Assembly: GCA_944384025.1 (NCBI GenBank)
Contig: CALWRS010000014.1
Location: 1 to 54,415 of the forward strand
Reading direction: 5' to 3'
From: an uncultured Lachnospiraceae bacterium
GTDB taxonomy: Bacteria; Bacillota; Clostridia; Lachnospirales; Lachnospiraceae
Length of the DNA: 54,415 nucleotides
Shown: positions 11,946 through 21,324 of the stretch, in pieces
Numbering within the stretch: the stretch's first letter is position 1
Layout: the number at the start of each line of letters is the position of its first letter
Translations under genes and position numbers: made by a program
Notes under the pieces: generated by a model
Told to the model about the DNA's origin: nothing
Database searches by the model: none
Seen by the model: the letters and a program-made list of their open reading frames with translations, nothing else

Positions 11946-12497
11946 CTAGCCAAAATATCTCTTTAGCAGACCAGCAAATGCTTTGCCGTGTCTTGCTTCG
12001 TCACGAGCCATTTCGTGAACGGTGTCGTGAATAGCGTCTAGGTTCGCTGCCTTCGCGCGCTTTGCAAGGTCTACTTTTCCAGCAGTTGCGCCGTTTTCAG
12101 CGGCAACGCGCAATTCAAGATTTTTCTTTGTGCTGTCCGTTACTACTTCGCCAAGCAGCTCTGCAAACTTTGCGGCGTGCTCTGCTTCTTCGTAAGCGGC
12201 TTTTTCGTAGTAAAGGCCGATTTCCGGATATCCTTCGCGGTGCGCAACTCTTGCCATAGCAAGATACATTCCTACTTCGCTGCACTCTCCCTCGAAGTTT
12301 GCCCGCAGGTCTGCGATAATGTCTTCGCTTACGTTTGGCTCATGTGCAACACCGATGACATGCTCGGCAGCCCAGCTCATAACGCCTTCTTCCTGCTTGT
12401 TGAATTTGTCAGCGGAAACGCCGCAAACCGGACACTTTTCCGGAGCGGAATCACCTTCGTGTACGTAGCCGCATACAGAACATACATACTTTGCCAT
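11946..12497 (-). CDS. Reverse rubrerythrin (N-terminal rubredoxin domain)
   Basis: This 183-residue protein has the rubredoxin-like iron site first (YVCSVCGY ... EKCPVCGV, residues ~5-26) and the ferritin-like diiron domain after it, with Glu and His ligands in [27 protein letters not shown] and [11 protein letters not shown]. This reversed order is typical of clostridial revRbr, which acts as NADH-linked peroxidase or oxygen reductase with partner flavoproteins. The gene directly follows perR and has its own promoter inside the perR 3' end, with a motif shared with the perR promoter, so peroxide-responsive control is likely. Confidence 0.93.
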   Translation of the reverse strand: MAKYVCSVCGYVHEGDSAPEKCPVCGVSADKFNKQEEGVMSWAAEHVIGVAHEPNVSEDIIADLRANFEGECSEVGMYLAMARVAHREGYPEIGLYYEKAAYEEAEHAAKFAELLGEVVTDSTKKNLELRVAAENGATAGKVDLAKRAKAANLDAIHDTVHEMARDEARHGKAFAGLLKRYFG

Positions 12498-12524
12498 AAC
12501 TTTGTTCTCCTCTCAAATCAATTT

Positions 12525-12540
12525 TCAGGAACAATTCTCA
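12525..12540 (-). promoter_or_regulatory. Putative PerR operator before rubrerythrin
   Basis: TGAGAATTGTTCCTGA on the minus strand, downstream of the -10 box, matches 14 of 16 bases of the motif at the perR promoter (13003-13018). It is an imperfect palindrome and not a classical Per box. Confidence 0.5.
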
Positions 12541-12551
12541 GATTTGTCCCC

Positions 12552-12580
12552 ATTTTACTACAAGATGTCCTTCTTGTCAA
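12552..12580 (-). promoter_or_regulatory. Rubrerythrin promoter
   Basis: Consensus TTGACA, a 17-bp spacer and TAAAAT on the minus strand. It lies almost wholly inside the 3' end of perR, so rubrerythrin can be transcribed without perR. Confidence 0.75.
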
Positions 12581-12986
12581 TAGGAAAGCGACTTTTTTCA
12601 CCGGGGCCGCCGCAGTTGCGGCACAGGCCGTGAAAAATCATGGAGTGCGCTTCTATCGTACCGTCGCAATATGGCGCTGCCAGCAGGTTAAGGTCGGTCA
12701 GTACCGGCATAGACAAATCGCTTACGCTGCCGCAGGATCGGCAGTGCAGGTGATAGTGGGGCGTCACGTTTCCGTCGAAATGTTCGCAGCCGTCGCCGCA
12801 CGTAATACGCCGGATGGTGCCAAGCTGTTCCAGCTGGTTTAGGTTTCGATAAACGGTACCTAAGCTGATGGAGGGACACTGCTCGCGCACGTGCCGGAAA
12901 ATGGCTTCGGCGGTTGGGTGCGCCGTGGTGCCGTGCAGGTAGGAAATAATCAGCTCTCGTTGTCGGCTATACTTTACAGCGGCCAT
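12558..12986 (-). CDS. perR: PerR-type Fur-family peroxide regulator
   Basis: This 142-residue Fur-family repressor has an N-terminal winged helix (TAEAIFRHVREQCPSISLGT, then VYRNLNQLEQLG) and a C-terminal dimer domain with two Cys-x-x-Cys zinc motifs (CRSC and CRNC). The regulatory metal ligands match PerR: Asp in EHFDGN, His-x-His in PHYHLH and Asp in SVSDLS, where true Fur has Glu. PerR with iron is inactivated by peroxide through His oxidation. Start 12986 was chosen because AGGAGGTGA precedes it; the frame stays open to 13046 but that covers the promoter. It lies immediately upstream of rubrerythrin, a known PerR target in clostridia. Confidence 0.85.
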   Translation of the reverse strand: MAAVKYSRQRELIISYLHGTTAHPTAEAIFRHVREQCPSISLGTVYRNLNQLEQLGTIRRITCGDGCEHFDGNVTPHYHLHCRSCGSVSDLSMPVLTDLNLLAAPYCDGTIEAHSMIFHGLCRNCGGPGEKSRFPIDKKDIL

Positions 12987-13002
12987 GGATTCACCTCCTA
13001 AA

Positions 13003-13018
13003 TCAGGAATCATTCTCA
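13003..13018 (-). promoter_or_regulatory. Putative PerR operator at the perR promoter
   Basis: TGAGAATGATTCCTGA abuts the -10 TATAAT. The near-copy before rubrerythrin supports a common regulator, most simply PerR repressing itself and rubrerythrin. Confidence 0.55.
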
Positions 13019-13046
13019 TTATAGCCACTAAAAATTGCTTTGTCAA
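13018..13046 (-). promoter_or_regulatory. perR promoter
   Basis: Perfect consensus on the minus strand: TTGACA, 17 bp, TATAAT. Such a strong promoter fits an autoregulated gene held down by its repressor. Confidence 0.8.
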
Positions 13047-13071
13047 GCGCTTTTCTCAAATTTCTTTTTGC

Positions 13072-13100
13072 TTGCGCAAGCCGGTCAGGCATGGTATGAT
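13072..13100 (+). promoter_or_regulatory. Promoter of the TPR lipoprotein gene
   Basis: TTGCGC, 17 bp, TATGAT, followed 33 bp later by the start codon. Confidence 0.55.
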
Positions 13101-13132
13101 GAGCGCATGGGATCATAGGTGAGGTTTTGCAA

Positions 13133-14341
13133 ATGAAAAAAAGAAATGCGCTCCGGTATTTGGGTCTTGTTTTCTTCCTTATGTTTGCGCTTTGTGCTTG
13201 CAAAGAGGAGATGACGCCGGAGGGAGAAAATAAAAAAGGGCTTGCAAGCTACGAAGCCGGCGATTACGAAGCGGCGGCGATGTATTTTGAGCGCGCGCTT
13301 TCTTTGGAAGAGCAAAAAGAATTCCGAAATAATTACGGTATGACGCTAATTCAGCTTCGGCGCTACGAAGACGCGGCCGCGCAGTTTAAAATGGTTCTTG
13401 CCGAAGACAGTTCTGCGGGGCAGCAAAGATTGAATAAGTTTGCATATAGAGGACTGGGGCTTGCCTGTTTGCAGCAGCAGGATTTTTCTAGCGCGCTTGG
13501 CTATTTTAACAGCGCGTTAGAAATAAGCGTGGAAAAAGACTGGGACGTAGATATTCTGTTTTATAAAGCGAATACGCTTGCCTGTATGGGCTACCCGGTT
13601 TCGGCGCTGGAAAATTACACCGCCGTGCTTGCAGTAGACGACGATAACGAAAAAGCGCTTTTAGCGCGGGCAGGGCTGTACAGAGAAGACGGCGAGTACA
13701 AAAAAGCGATTGACGACTACGAAAAACTGCTTGCCGAAAACGAGGGCAGCTACGAAGCGTACGTCGGCCTTTACGCCTGCTATTACGAAACTGGCGAGGA
13801 GCAAAAGAGCGCGGCGCTTTTAGAAGAGGCCGCCCGGCTTACGGTGGAGACGGACGAAGACAAGTACTTGCTTGGCCAGATTCACTTTTATCAAGGGAAT
13901 TACGAATCTGCCCGCATCGAAATGGAAAACGCCGTGCGCTACGGCTACGCAGAAGCGTATTATTTCCTTGGAGAAATTGCACTGGCGGAAGAAAAATACG
14001 AAGAAGCGCTTTCGTATTACGAGGCGTACCGGGAAAGGGCGGCGACCGAATCGCCTACCGTATGCAACCAGATGGCGGTTTGCTGCCTTGCTTTGTTTCG
14101 CTACGACGAGGCGCAGGAGTTTATTTCCCTTGGGATGCTCTACGAAGGCTCACCGGCGTACCAGCGGCTTTTGCGAAATCAAATCGCCTTATATGAAGGA
14201 AGAAACGAATACGCTGCCGCGTACGAGCTTTTAAAGGAGTACATTGTAAAGTATCCGGACGACAGCGAAGCGACGGATGAGTATCGCCATTTAAAGAAAT
14301 TTTTGGGAGCTGACGAGGAAGATGAATCGTTAGCGAATTGA
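13133..14341 (+). CDS. TPR-repeat lipoprotein
   Basis: This 402-residue protein starts with a lipoprotein signal peptide: KKR, hydrophobic stretch [14 protein letters not shown], with the second Cys as likely lipid anchor. The rest is a run of tetratricopeptide repeats ([60 protein letters not shown] and several more). It would sit on the outer face of the membrane as a scaffold; no enzyme motif is seen. The ATG at 13133 has GGTGAGG eight bases upstream and is preferred over an upstream TTG. It is followed 7 bp later by hflX. Specific function unknown. Confidence 0.85.
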   Translation: MKKRNALRYLGLVFFLMFALCACKEEMTPEGENKKGLASYEAGDYEAAAMYFERALSLEEQKEFRNNYGMTLIQLRRYEDAAAQFKMVLAEDSSAGQQRLNKFAYRGLGLACLQQQDFSSALGYFNSALEISVEKDWDVDILFYKANTLACMGYPVSALENYTAVLAVDDDNEKALLARAGLYREDGEYKKAIDDYEKLLAENEGSYEAYVGLYACYYETGEEQKSAALLEEAARLTVETDEDKYLLGQIHFYQGNYESARIEMENAVRYGYAEAYYFLGEIALAEEKYEEALSYYEAYRERAATESPTVCNQMAVCCLALFRYDEAQEFISLGMLYEGSPAYQRLLRNQIALYEGRNEYAAAYELLKEYIVKYPDDSEATDEYRHLKKFLGADEEDESLAN

Positions 14342-14348
14342 GGAAGCT

Positions 14349-15638
14349 ATGTTTGAAACGGAACAGGAAAAAGAGCGGGTTGTCCTTGTCGGCGTTTCGG
14401 AGTCGGGCGCCGCAGAAGATTTGCAGCCCGACATACAGGAGTCGCTTGCAGAGCTTAGGCAGCTTTGCGAAACGGCGGGCGCGCTCGTTGTAGGAAGCAT
14501 TGTGCAAAACCGCGACGCAGCGCATCCGGGGACGTACGTTGGCAAAGGAAAGCTTGAGGAGCTGGCGGAGCTTTTGCGGCAGACGGGTGCGCACGGGATT
14601 ATTACGGACGACGAGCTGACGCCGGCGCAAATGAAAAATCTCGAGGATGCGCTTGATGTAAAAGTGATGGATCGGACGCTGCTGATTCTTGATATTTTTG
14701 CCGGGCGAGCCCGCACAAAAGAAGGCAAGCTTCAGGTAGAGCTTGCGCAGCTTCGCTACCGCTTAACGCGGCTTGCCGGATTTGGCGCGTCGATGTCGCG
14801 GCTTGGCGGCGGGATTGGAACAAGAGGCCCCGGCGAAAAGAAGCTGGAAGTTGACCGAAGGCTGATTCGCGACCGCATCGCGCAGCTTCGGCGCGAGCTT
14901 ACGCAGCGAAAAGCCGGAAGAGACATGCTGCATGAAAACCGCAGACGAAGCGCGGTGCCTGTTGTGGCGATTGTAGGATACACCAACGCGGGAAAATCCA
15001 CGCTTTTAAATTATCTGACGAATGCGGGCGTTTTGTCCGAGGATCGGCTGTTTGCGACGCTTGATCCGACAACGCGCAGCTACCGTATGCCCAACGGGCA
15101 GGAAATTTTGTTTACGGACACGGTCGGCTTTATAAGAAAGCTGCCGCATCATTTAATAGAAGCGTTTCGCTCCACGCTTGAAGAAGCGTGCTACGCGGAC
15201 GTTATTTTGCACGTCGTTGACGCATCGAGCGAAGCGGCGGATGTGCAAATGCACGTTGTTTACGAGACATTGCGACTTTTGGGAGCGGACGGCAAGCCAA
15301 TCGTTACCGCGTTTAACAAACAAGACAGAGAAAATGTGCAGCCGCTTAAAGATTTGCGCGCGGACAAATGCGTAAAAATCAGCGCGAAAACCGGTTTAGG
15401 GATTACGCAGATGCTTGCTGCAATCGAAGACATTCTGCGCGAGCAAAAGCTTTATTTAGAGACGACGTTTCCCTATACGGACGCGGGAAAAGTTGCGCTT
15501 GTGCGAAAAGTCGGGCAGCTTTTAGAGGAAGAATACCGTGAGGACGGTATTTTCATCCGCGCGTACCTGCCGCGGGAATACGCTGCAAGGCTTGCCCCGC
15601 GCGAGGAGAATTGGGAGCTTGGGAGGTGCGAAAAGTGA
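14349..15638 (+). CDS. hflX: Ribosome-associated GTPase HflX
   Basis: This 429-residue protein has the HflX N-terminal domain ([15 protein letters not shown], then [38 protein letters not shown]), the Gly-rich linker [19 protein letters not shown] and a C-terminal G domain: G1 [13 protein letters not shown]3 [10 protein letters not shown] and G4 NKQD. HflX binds the 50S E-site and splits stalled ribosomes after stress. The last four bases overlap the thyA start (GTGA), so the two are probably translated together. Confidence 0.96.
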   Translation: MFETEQEKERVVLVGVSESGAAEDLQPDIQESLAELRQLCETAGALVVGSIVQNRDAAHPGTYVGKGKLEELAELLRQTGAHGIITDDELTPAQMKNLEDALDVKVMDRTLLILDIFAGRARTKEGKLQVELAQLRYRLTRLAGFGASMSRLGGGIGTRGPGEKKLEVDRRLIRDRIAQLRRELTQRKAGRDMLHENRRRSAVPVVAIVGYTNAGKSTLLNYLTNAGVLSEDRLFATLDPTTRSYRMPNGQEILFTDTVGFIRKLPHHLIEAFRSTLEEACYADVILHVVDASSEAADVQMHVVYETLRLLGADGKPIVTAFNKQDRENVQPLKDLRADKCVKISAKTGLGITQMLAAIEDILREQKLYLETTFPYTDAGKVALVRKVGQLLEEEYREDGIFIRAYLPREYAARLAPREENWELGRCEK

Positions 15639-16483
15639 GTTACGCAGATCAGGTTTTTATTGCTATGTGCAAGGACATTTTGGAAAACGGAACGAGCACG
15701 GAAGGCGAAGCGGTGCGCCCGCACTGGGAAGACGGAACGCTTGCGTACACGATTAAGCGCTTTGGCGTTGTAAACCGCTACGATTTAAGCAAAGAGTTTC
15801 CGGCGCTTACGCTTCGAAAGACGCCCATTAAGTCCTGCACCGACGAACTGCTTTGGATTTGGCAAAAAAAATCCAGCAACGTAAACGATTTTGACGGACA
15901 CATCTGGGATGCATGGGCAGATAAAGACGGCTCGATCGGAAAAGCGTACGGCTACCAGATGGGGATCAAGCACATCTACCGGGAAGGGCTGTTTGACCAG
16001 GTAGACCGCGTTATTTACGACTTAAAGCACAATCCTTACAGCCGCCGGATTTTAACGAATTTGTACGTGCATCAGGATTTGCATGAAATGAATTTATACC
16101 CTTGCGCTTACAGCATGACGTTTAACGTCACAAAGCCGAAGGAAGGAAATAAGCTGGTGCTAAATTCCATCCTAAACCAGCGCTCCAACGACGTGCTTGC
16201 GGCAAACAGCTGGAACGTATGCCAATACGCTGTGCTGACGCACATGCTGGCGCAGGTATGCGATATGCAGGTGGGAGAATTTGTCCACGTCATTGCGGAC
16301 GCGCACATTTACGACCGGCACGTGCCGGTAATTAAGGAGCTGATTGCCCGCCCGACTTTTCCGGCGCCGAAGTTTTGGCTGAATCCGGAAATCCATGATT
16401 TTTATGCGTTCACAAAGGACGACGTCCGGCTTGACGATTACGAGTACGGCGCATCCGTTGGAAAAATACCGGTGGCCGTTTGA
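15635..16483 (+). CDS. thyA: Thymidylate synthase (ThyA)
   Basis: This 282-residue enzyme methylates dUMP to dTMP using methylene-tetrahydrofolate. Seen: the nucleophile Cys in [11 protein letters not shown], phosphate-binding Arg in [14 protein letters not shown], Asn in SWNVCQY and the substrate pair in ADAHIYDRH. The residue after the Cys is Ala rather than the usual His, which is typical of a Firmicutes subfamily. The GTG at 15635 follows GGGAGGTG at good spacing; a TTG-led extension to 15611 lies within hflX. Dihydrofolate reductase follows 25 bp later, which recycles the dihydrofolate made here. Confidence 0.95.
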   Translation: MSYADQVFIAMCKDILENGTSTEGEAVRPHWEDGTLAYTIKRFGVVNRYDLSKEFPALTLRKTPIKSCTDELLWIWQKKSSNVNDFDGHIWDAWADKDGSIGKAYGYQMGIKHIYREGLFDQVDRVIYDLKHNPYSRRILTNLYVHQDLHEMNLYPCAYSMTFNVTKPKEGNKLVLNSILNQRSNDVLAANSWNVCQYAVLTHMLAQVCDMQVGEFVHVIADAHIYDRHVPVIKELIARPTFPAPKFWLNPEIHDFYAFTKDDVRLDDYEYGASVGKIPVAV

Positions 16484-16508
16484 ATCGGCCGCAGAATGTG
16501 AGGGAGCT

Positions 16509-17048
16509 ATGAATTGTATTGTTGCAGTTGACAAAAACTGGGGAATCGGAAGACAAAACAAGCTGCTTGTAAGTATTCCGGCCGACATGCGCTTTTTCCG
16601 TGACAAAACGCTTGGAAAAGCGGTCATTATGGGGCGCAACACACTGGAGAGCTTTCCGGGAGGAAAGCCGCTTAAAAACCGGACGAACGTCGTGATAACG
16701 CGCGACCGCTCGTATCTTGCCTCAAACGCGATTGTAGTACACAGCGTAGAAGCAGCGCTAAAAAAGCTGGAAAACTGGAATACGGACGACATTTACGTCA
16801 TTGGCGGCGGGAGCATTTACGAACAGTTTCTGCCTTACTGCGACGCAGCGTACGTAACGAAAGTGAATATGGCTTACGAGGCGGATACGTTTTTCCCGAA
16901 CTTAGACGAGCTTAAGGAGTGGGTGCGCGTGAGCGAGTCGGAGGAGCAGACGTATTACGATATTGAATATCGGTTTGCTTACTACGAAAAGGACGGCCCG
17001 CAAAGGAGAGCCCGGCTTACAAAAACCATCTGCCGCCTGATGTCGTAA
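16509..17048 (+). CDS. folA: Dihydrofolate reductase
   Basis: This 179-residue enzyme reduces dihydrofolate to tetrahydrofolate with NADPH. Seen: MNCIVAVDKNWGIGRQNKLL with the substrate loop, DMRFFRDKTLGKAVIMGRNT, the adenine-binding Arg-Thr-Asn-Val in NRTNVVITRDRSY, and DDIYVIGGGSIYEQFLPYCD. The start at 16509 follows GAGGGAG; the open frame reaches back into thyA. It is coupled with thyA in a compact folate/thymidylate unit. The C-terminus is slightly extended and basic (PQRRARLTKTICRLMS). Confidence 0.95.
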   Translation: MNCIVAVDKNWGIGRQNKLLVSIPADMRFFRDKTLGKAVIMGRNTLESFPGGKPLKNRTNVVITRDRSYLASNAIVVHSVEAALKKLENWNTDDIYVIGGGSIYEQFLPYCDAAYVTKVNMAYEADTFFPNLDELKEWVRVSESEEQTYYDIEYRFAYYEKDGPQRRARLTKTICRLMS

Positions 17049-17074
17049 AGGGGAAGAAAATTTTTTCAGGGGGA

Positions 17075-17103
17075 TTGCATTTTCGAAAAAATAAGACTAT
17101 GAT
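17075..17103 (+). promoter_or_regulatory. ilvE promoter
   Basis: TTGCAT, 17 bp, TATGAT just after the folA stop, 31 bp before the ilvE start. Confidence 0.6.
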
Positions 17104-17134
17104 AGGGGCAACTTTTAAGAAGGAGTGTGCTGTT

Positions 17135-18202
17135 ATGAATATTAGATATGAGTTGACCAAAAATCCGAAGACGCTGCCGGACAAAGACGACCCGCTGCGC
17201 TTTGGAACTATTTTCACGGATCATATGTTTATTATGAACTACGAGACCGGCAAAGGCTGGCACGACGCAAGGATTGTTCCGTACGCGCCTATTTCCTTAG
17301 AGCCGTCGGCGATGGTATTTCACTACGGACAGGAAATGTTCGAAGGAATGAAGGCGTATCGCACGGAAGATAACCGCGTGCTTTTGTTCCGTCCGTTCAA
17401 AAACGCACAGCGCGCAAACAACTCCAACCGCCGCCTGTGCATCCCGGAGCTTCCGGAGGAAGACTTTGTAGAAGCGTGCAAGGCACTTGTTAAAACAGAC
17501 GAAAAATGGATTCCGACAAAACCGGGAACCTCTTTGTATATCCGTCCGTTTATTATCGCTACCGACCCGTTCCTTGGCGTTCGTCCTTCGGACACGTATT
17601 TGTTTATGGTCATTCTCTCTCCGGTAGGCCCTTACTACGCGGAAGGTCTGGATCCGGTAAAAATCTGGATTGAAGACGACTACGTAAGAGCTGTAAAGGG
17701 AGGAATCGGCGAGGCAAAGACCGGCGGAAACTACGTTGCTTCCATGGCGGCGCAGGTAAAGGCGCACGACGCAGGCTATTCGCAGGTGCTTTGGCTTGAC
17801 GGAAGAGAGCGCAAGTACATCGAAGAAGTCGGCGCAATGAATATCTTCTTTAAAATTAACGGCACCGTTGTTACTCCGATGTTAAACGGCTCGATCCTTC
17901 CCGGCGTTACGCGCGACTCCGTCATTGCCCTTTGCAAGAAGTGGGGAATTCCGGTAGAAGAGCGGAGAGTTTCCGTGGACGAGCTTGTCACAGCAGGCAG
18001 AACCGGCGCGCTTGAAGAATGCTTCGGCTCCGGAACGGCTGCGGTTATTTCTCCGGTCAGCCACCTGCGCTACGAAGATGAAGTATTCCAAATCGGCGAC
18101 GGAAGCATCGGAGAAATCAGCCAGAAGCTTTACGATACGATTACCGGCATCCAGCTTGGAAAGCTTACAGACGATATGGACTGGACCGTAGAAGTAAAAT
18201 AA
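17135..18202 (+). CDS. ilvE: Branched-chain amino acid aminotransferase
   Basis: This 355-residue class-IV PLP aminotransferase interconverts Leu, Ile and Val with their keto acids. Seen: ALEP-like AMVFHYGQEMFEGMKAYR, the PLP-Lys region GIGEAKTGGNYVASMAAQVK, YIEEVGAMNIFF, and GTAAVISPVSHLRYE. The order and the EVGAMN motif indicate the BCAT-II type rather than D-amino acid aminotransferase. Start 17135 is preceded by AAGGAG; an upstream in-frame start at 17075 falls on the promoter. Monocistronic, convergent with mnmA. Confidence 0.95.
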   Translation: MNIRYELTKNPKTLPDKDDPLRFGTIFTDHMFIMNYETGKGWHDARIVPYAPISLEPSAMVFHYGQEMFEGMKAYRTEDNRVLLFRPFKNAQRANNSNRRLCIPELPEEDFVEACKALVKTDEKWIPTKPGTSLYIRPFIIATDPFLGVRPSDTYLFMVILSPVGPYYAEGLDPVKIWIEDDYVRAVKGGIGEAKTGGNYVASMAAQVKAHDAGYSQVLWLDGRERKYIEEVGAMNIFFKINGTVVTPMLNGSILPGVTRDSVIALCKKWGIPVEERRVSVDELVTAGRTGALEECFGSGTAAVISPVSHLRYEDEVFQIGDGSIGEISQKLYDTITGIQLGKLTDDMDWTVEVK

Positions 18203-18211
18203 ACGCGCACT

Positions 18212-19252
18212 CTAGACAATAATCCCACCGCCAACGACCGTGTCCTCGTCGTATAATACGACCGATTGGCCGGCGGCGGCGGCGCGCTGCGGTTCGTCAA
18301 ACTCCAGCCGGAAGCAGGACGCGCCTTCCGTAAAGACGGTCGCCGGCTGCTCGGTCTGCTGGTAGCGGATGCGGGCTTTGGCGCGAAACTTTGCCGGAGG
18401 CGTATCCCAGACAATCCAGTTGGCGTCTTTGGCAAGGAGTGTGCGGGAGAACAGATCTTCGTTTTTCCCAAGCACAACGCGGTTGTTTTTTGCGTCTTTT
18501 TGGCAGACGTAGTGCGGCGTCCCAAGCGAAAGACCAAGCCCTTTGCGCTGCCCGATGGTATAGTGAATAATGCCCTTATGCGTGCCAAGAACCGCGCCGT
18601 TTTTATCTACGAACTCGCCTTTTGGATAAGTCTTATTAGTAAAACGGCGGATAAAAGCCGCATAATCGCCGTCCGGCACAAAGCAGATGTCCTGGCTTTC
18701 TTTTTTGTGCGCATTGACAAATCCTTGCGCCTGCGCGATTGCACGAACTTCTTCTTTGCGCAGGCCGCCAAGCGGAAAGTATGCGCGGGCAAGCTGCCGC
18801 TGCGTAAGCGAATACAACACATAGCTCTGATCCTTTTCGGGATTCAGAGCTTTTTTTAGCAAAAAGCGCCCTCCTTCGGCGACGATGCGCGCGTAATGCC
18901 CGGTTGCAATCGCCTTGCAGCCAAGCTTTTCCGCCGCCTCTAAAAGCGCGCCGAATTTTAAGTACCGGTTGCAGGCGATGCAGGGATTCGGCGTTCCTCC
19001 CTGCTCGTACGTGCAAACAAAGCGCTCCATAACTTCCCGCCGGAATTCTTCGGAGAAGTCAAGTAGGGAAAAGGGGATGGCAAGCCGTTTGGCAATGGCG
19101 CGCGCGTCCGCCGCTTCCTGCTCGGGAGCGGGGGCGTCGCAAAAAAGGCGCATGGTCGCGCCAATGCAGCGAAAACCCTGCTCTTTCATCAAAAAAGCGG
19201 CGACGCTTGAGTCTACTCCGCCGCTCATGGCAATTAATATCTGTTCGTTCAT
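18212..19252 (-). CDS. mnmA: tRNA-specific 2-thiouridylase MnmA
   Basis: This 346-residue enzyme puts sulfur on U34 of tRNA-Lys, -Glu and -Gln. Seen: the PP-loop [18 protein letters not shown], catalytic Cys in [13 protein letters not shown], the second active Cys in [34 protein letters not shown] and the C-terminal beta-barrel ending VVGGGIIV. It is read from 19252; a possible upstream start at 19297 lacks a better ribosome site. It is divergent from cysK, but the sulfur donor normally comes from a cysteine desulfurase, not seen here. Confidence 0.96.
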   Translation of the reverse strand: MNEQILIAMSGGVDSSVAAFLMKEQGFRCIGATMRLFCDAPAPEQEAADARAIAKRLAIPFSLLDFSEEFRREVMERFVCTYEQGGTPNPCIACNRYLKFGALLEAAEKLGCKAIATGHYARIVAEGGRFLLKKALNPEKDQSYVLYSLTQRQLARAYFPLGGLRKEEVRAIAQAQGFVNAHKKESQDICFVPDGDYAAFIRRFTNKTYPKGEFVDKNGAVLGTHKGIIHYTIGQRKGLGLSLGTPHYVCQKDAKNNRVVLGKNEDLFSRTLLAKDANWIVWDTPPAKFRAKARIRYQQTEQPATVFTEGASCFRLEFDEPQRAAAAGQSVVLYDEDTVVGGGIIV

Positions 19253-19353
19253 ATAAGCAACGTTCTCCTTACGAATCCTTCCTCCTGATTGTAGCATGGA
19301 AGCTTTCGGCTGACAACGGGCAAATAGCCGCCGCCCAAGCGGGAAATTTGGGC

Positions 19354-19382
19354 TTGCACAAAGAAAATGGCTGTACTAAACT
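19354..19382 (+). promoter_or_regulatory. cysK promoter
   Basis: TTGCAC, 17 bp, TAAACT, 34 bp before the cysK start. Confidence 0.55.
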
Positions 19383-19416
19383 GGGTGGGAAAGAGTTTTT
19401 GACGGAGGGAAAAAAC

Positions 19417-20355
19417 ATGTCTGGAATTTATACATCTGCGGAAGAATTAATCGGAAAAACGCCTCTGCTTAGGCTCACGGCTTTGGAAAAATCGCTTGCG
19501 CTTTCTGCAAAGCTTTACGCAAAGCTTGAGTGCTTTAACCCCGGCGGTTCTGCGAAAGACCGGGTAGCAAAGGCAATGCTTGATGAAGAGGAGAAGAGCG
19601 GAAAAATAAAGCCCGGCTCGGTCATCATCGAGCCGACATCGGGGAACACCGGCATTGGGCTTGCACTTCTTGCCGCTGTAAGAGGGTATCGGGCGATGAT
19701 CGTTATGCCGGAAACGATGTCCATAGAGCGGCGGCTTTTGATGCAGGCGTACGGAGCCGAGCTGGTGCTAACGGAGGGCGCAAAAGGAATGCAGGGCGCA
19801 ATTGACAAGGCGCAGGAGCTGGCAAAGGAGATTCCGGGCAGCTTTATAGCGGGGCAGTTTGTAAATCCGGCCAATGCAAGGGCGCACGAAGAGACGACCG
19901 GCCCGGAAATTTTCGAGGACACAGACGGAGCGGTTGATATTTTTGTGGCGGGTGTTGGAACGGGCGGAACGATTACCGGCGTCGGCGAATACCTAAAGAG
20001 CCGCAAGCCAGAGGTGCGCGTTGTCGCGGTCGAACCGGCGGGCTCGGCCGTGCTTTCCGGAAGGGCGCCGGGCGCGCACGGACTACAGGGAATCGGCGCG
20101 GGGTTTGTGCCGGAAGTGCTTAACACGGACATTTACGACGAGGTGATTGCTGTTACGGAGGAAGAAGCGTACCGCTTTGGAAGAATGGTCGGACAAAAAG
20201 AGGGCGTGCTTGTGGGCATTTCGTCCGGCGCGGCGCTTTGTGCCGCCGTGCAGGTTGCTAGGCGGACGGAAAACAAGGGGAAGAATATTGTCGTTTTGTT
20301 CCCGGACTCCGGAGAGCGCTATCTTTCCACGCCGATGTACGCGCAGGAGCACTAA
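19417..20355 (+). CDS. cysK: Cysteine synthase A (O-acetylserine sulfhydrylase)
   Basis: This 312-residue PLP enzyme makes cysteine from O-acetylserine and sulfide. Seen: the PLP Lys in [34 protein letters not shown], the phosphate loop [15 protein letters not shown] and [16 protein letters not shown] near the C-terminus. The start has GGAGGG upstream. Length is standard. It stands alone behind its own promoter. Confidence 0.96.
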   Translation: MSGIYTSAEELIGKTPLLRLTALEKSLALSAKLYAKLECFNPGGSAKDRVAKAMLDEEEKSGKIKPGSVIIEPTSGNTGIGLALLAAVRGYRAMIVMPETMSIERRLLMQAYGAELVLTEGAKGMQGAIDKAQELAKEIPGSFIAGQFVNPANARAHEETTGPEIFEDTDGAVDIFVAGVGTGGTITGVGEYLKSRKPEVRVVAVEPAGSAVLSGRAPGAHGLQGIGAGFVPEVLNTDIYDEVIAVTEEEAYRFGRMVGQKEGVLVGISSGAALCAAVQVARRTENKGKNIVVLFPDSGERYLSTPMYAQEH

Positions 20356-20417
20356 GGCAGGCATGATGACGGCGGCGGCGCATATACTTTTGGTACAAAC
20401 CGCAAGGAATTGGCGCT

Positions 20418-21317
20418 TTGAGAATACAATTGTTTCGACGGCGGCGGTCATGGGGAGCTCTCGTTCTTTTTGTGGCCGCCGTCTGGTTTTTTGCAGGAAG
20501 CCTTCATTTCGAGGAAAGAAAAGACGCAAAGGCGCAGCCGGTGGCGTATAAAACTCGCCAGGAATTGGAATTGTTTGTCCGCGTGGAAAACGCGCCGTAT
20601 GCGCAAAACGGCCTGCCTGTTGTGCAGGAGGAACCTATGGAGTATCCGGGGCTTTACGCTCCTAGGCGGGAAGTTGTGGAGCTGCCGGAAGAGAGCAAAG
20701 TTTGCTATTTGACGTTTGACGACGGGCCAAGCGAGAACACGCTTAAAATTCTGGAAATTCTTCGCCGTTACGACGCAAAGGCGACTTTTTTTCTCGTTGG
20801 AGCAAACATAACGCAGACAACCGCGCCCATTGTTCGGGAAATTCTCGCGCAGGGGCACGCAGTCGGGCTTCACGCAAACACGCACTCCTACGCCGCGCTT
20901 TATAAAAGCGAGGACAGCTTTCTTTCGGACTGCGAAGCGCTTGCGGTGCGGCTGCGGGAGGAGTTTGGCATTGAAACCGCGCTGTACCGCTTCCCCGGAG
21001 GCAGCGCGTGCACGTACTTAAACGGGCAGGGAAAGAACCGGATACGACAAATGCACGCGCGCGGGTTCGCCTGCTTTGACTGGAATGTAAGCGGGGAGGA
21101 CTCCGTAGGAACGCCAAGCGTTTCCTCCATTCAAAAAAACGTTTTCCGCGACGTCTTCCGCTACCGGCGTCCCGTTATCCTGCTGCACGACTCCGCCCAG
21201 GCTCCGGCAACGGTAGAGGCGCTTGCGGACATTCTTGAGAGAATCGCGCAGGAGGGGTATCGGTTTGAATCGCTCGCCTGTGCGCAGGAGTACATTTTCC
21301 CGGATAACCGGGAGTGA
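20418..21317 (+). CDS. Membrane-anchored polysaccharide deacetylase (CE4/NodB)
   Basis: This 299-residue protein has a basic N-terminus and one membrane segment (residues ~12-28), then a NodB-type catalytic domain: Asp-Asp metal/catalytic motif YLTFDDGPSENTLKIL, His-x-x-His in VGLHANTHSYAALY, Arg motif LYRFPGGSACTYLN, WNVSGED and the final PVILLHDSA. Such enzymes deacetylate cell-wall sugars, usually N-acetylglucosamine of peptidoglycan, outside the cell. Translation probably starts with TTG at 20418 (AAGGA nine bases upstream); no in-frame ATG gives the membrane anchor. Convergent with the next gene. Confidence 0.88.
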   Translation: MRIQLFRRRRSWGALVLFVAAVWFFAGSLHFEERKDAKAQPVAYKTRQELELFVRVENAPYAQNGLPVVQEEPMEYPGLYAPRREVVELPEESKVCYLTFDDGPSENTLKILEILRRYDAKATFFLVGANITQTTAPIVREILAQGHAVGLHANTHSYAALYKSEDSFLSDCEALAVRLREEFGIETALYRFPGGSACTYLNGQGKNRIRQMHARGFACFDWNVSGEDSVGTPSVSSIQKNVFRDVFRYRRPVILLHDSAQAPATVEALADILERIAQEGYRFESLACAQEYIFPDNRE

Positions 21318-21324
21318 CGCTGCA

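Noticed and set aside
11925-11966. 13-codon ORF with a good ribosome site (AAAGGGGAG) on the plus strand
   Set aside because: Very short, overlaps the end of rubrerythrin antisense, and no conservation can be judged from one sequence.
15635-16483. Ala instead of His after the catalytic Cys of thymidylate synthase as a defect
   Set aside because: The PCAYSM form is, to my knowledge, normal in a Firmicutes ThyA subgroup, and all other active-site residues are present.
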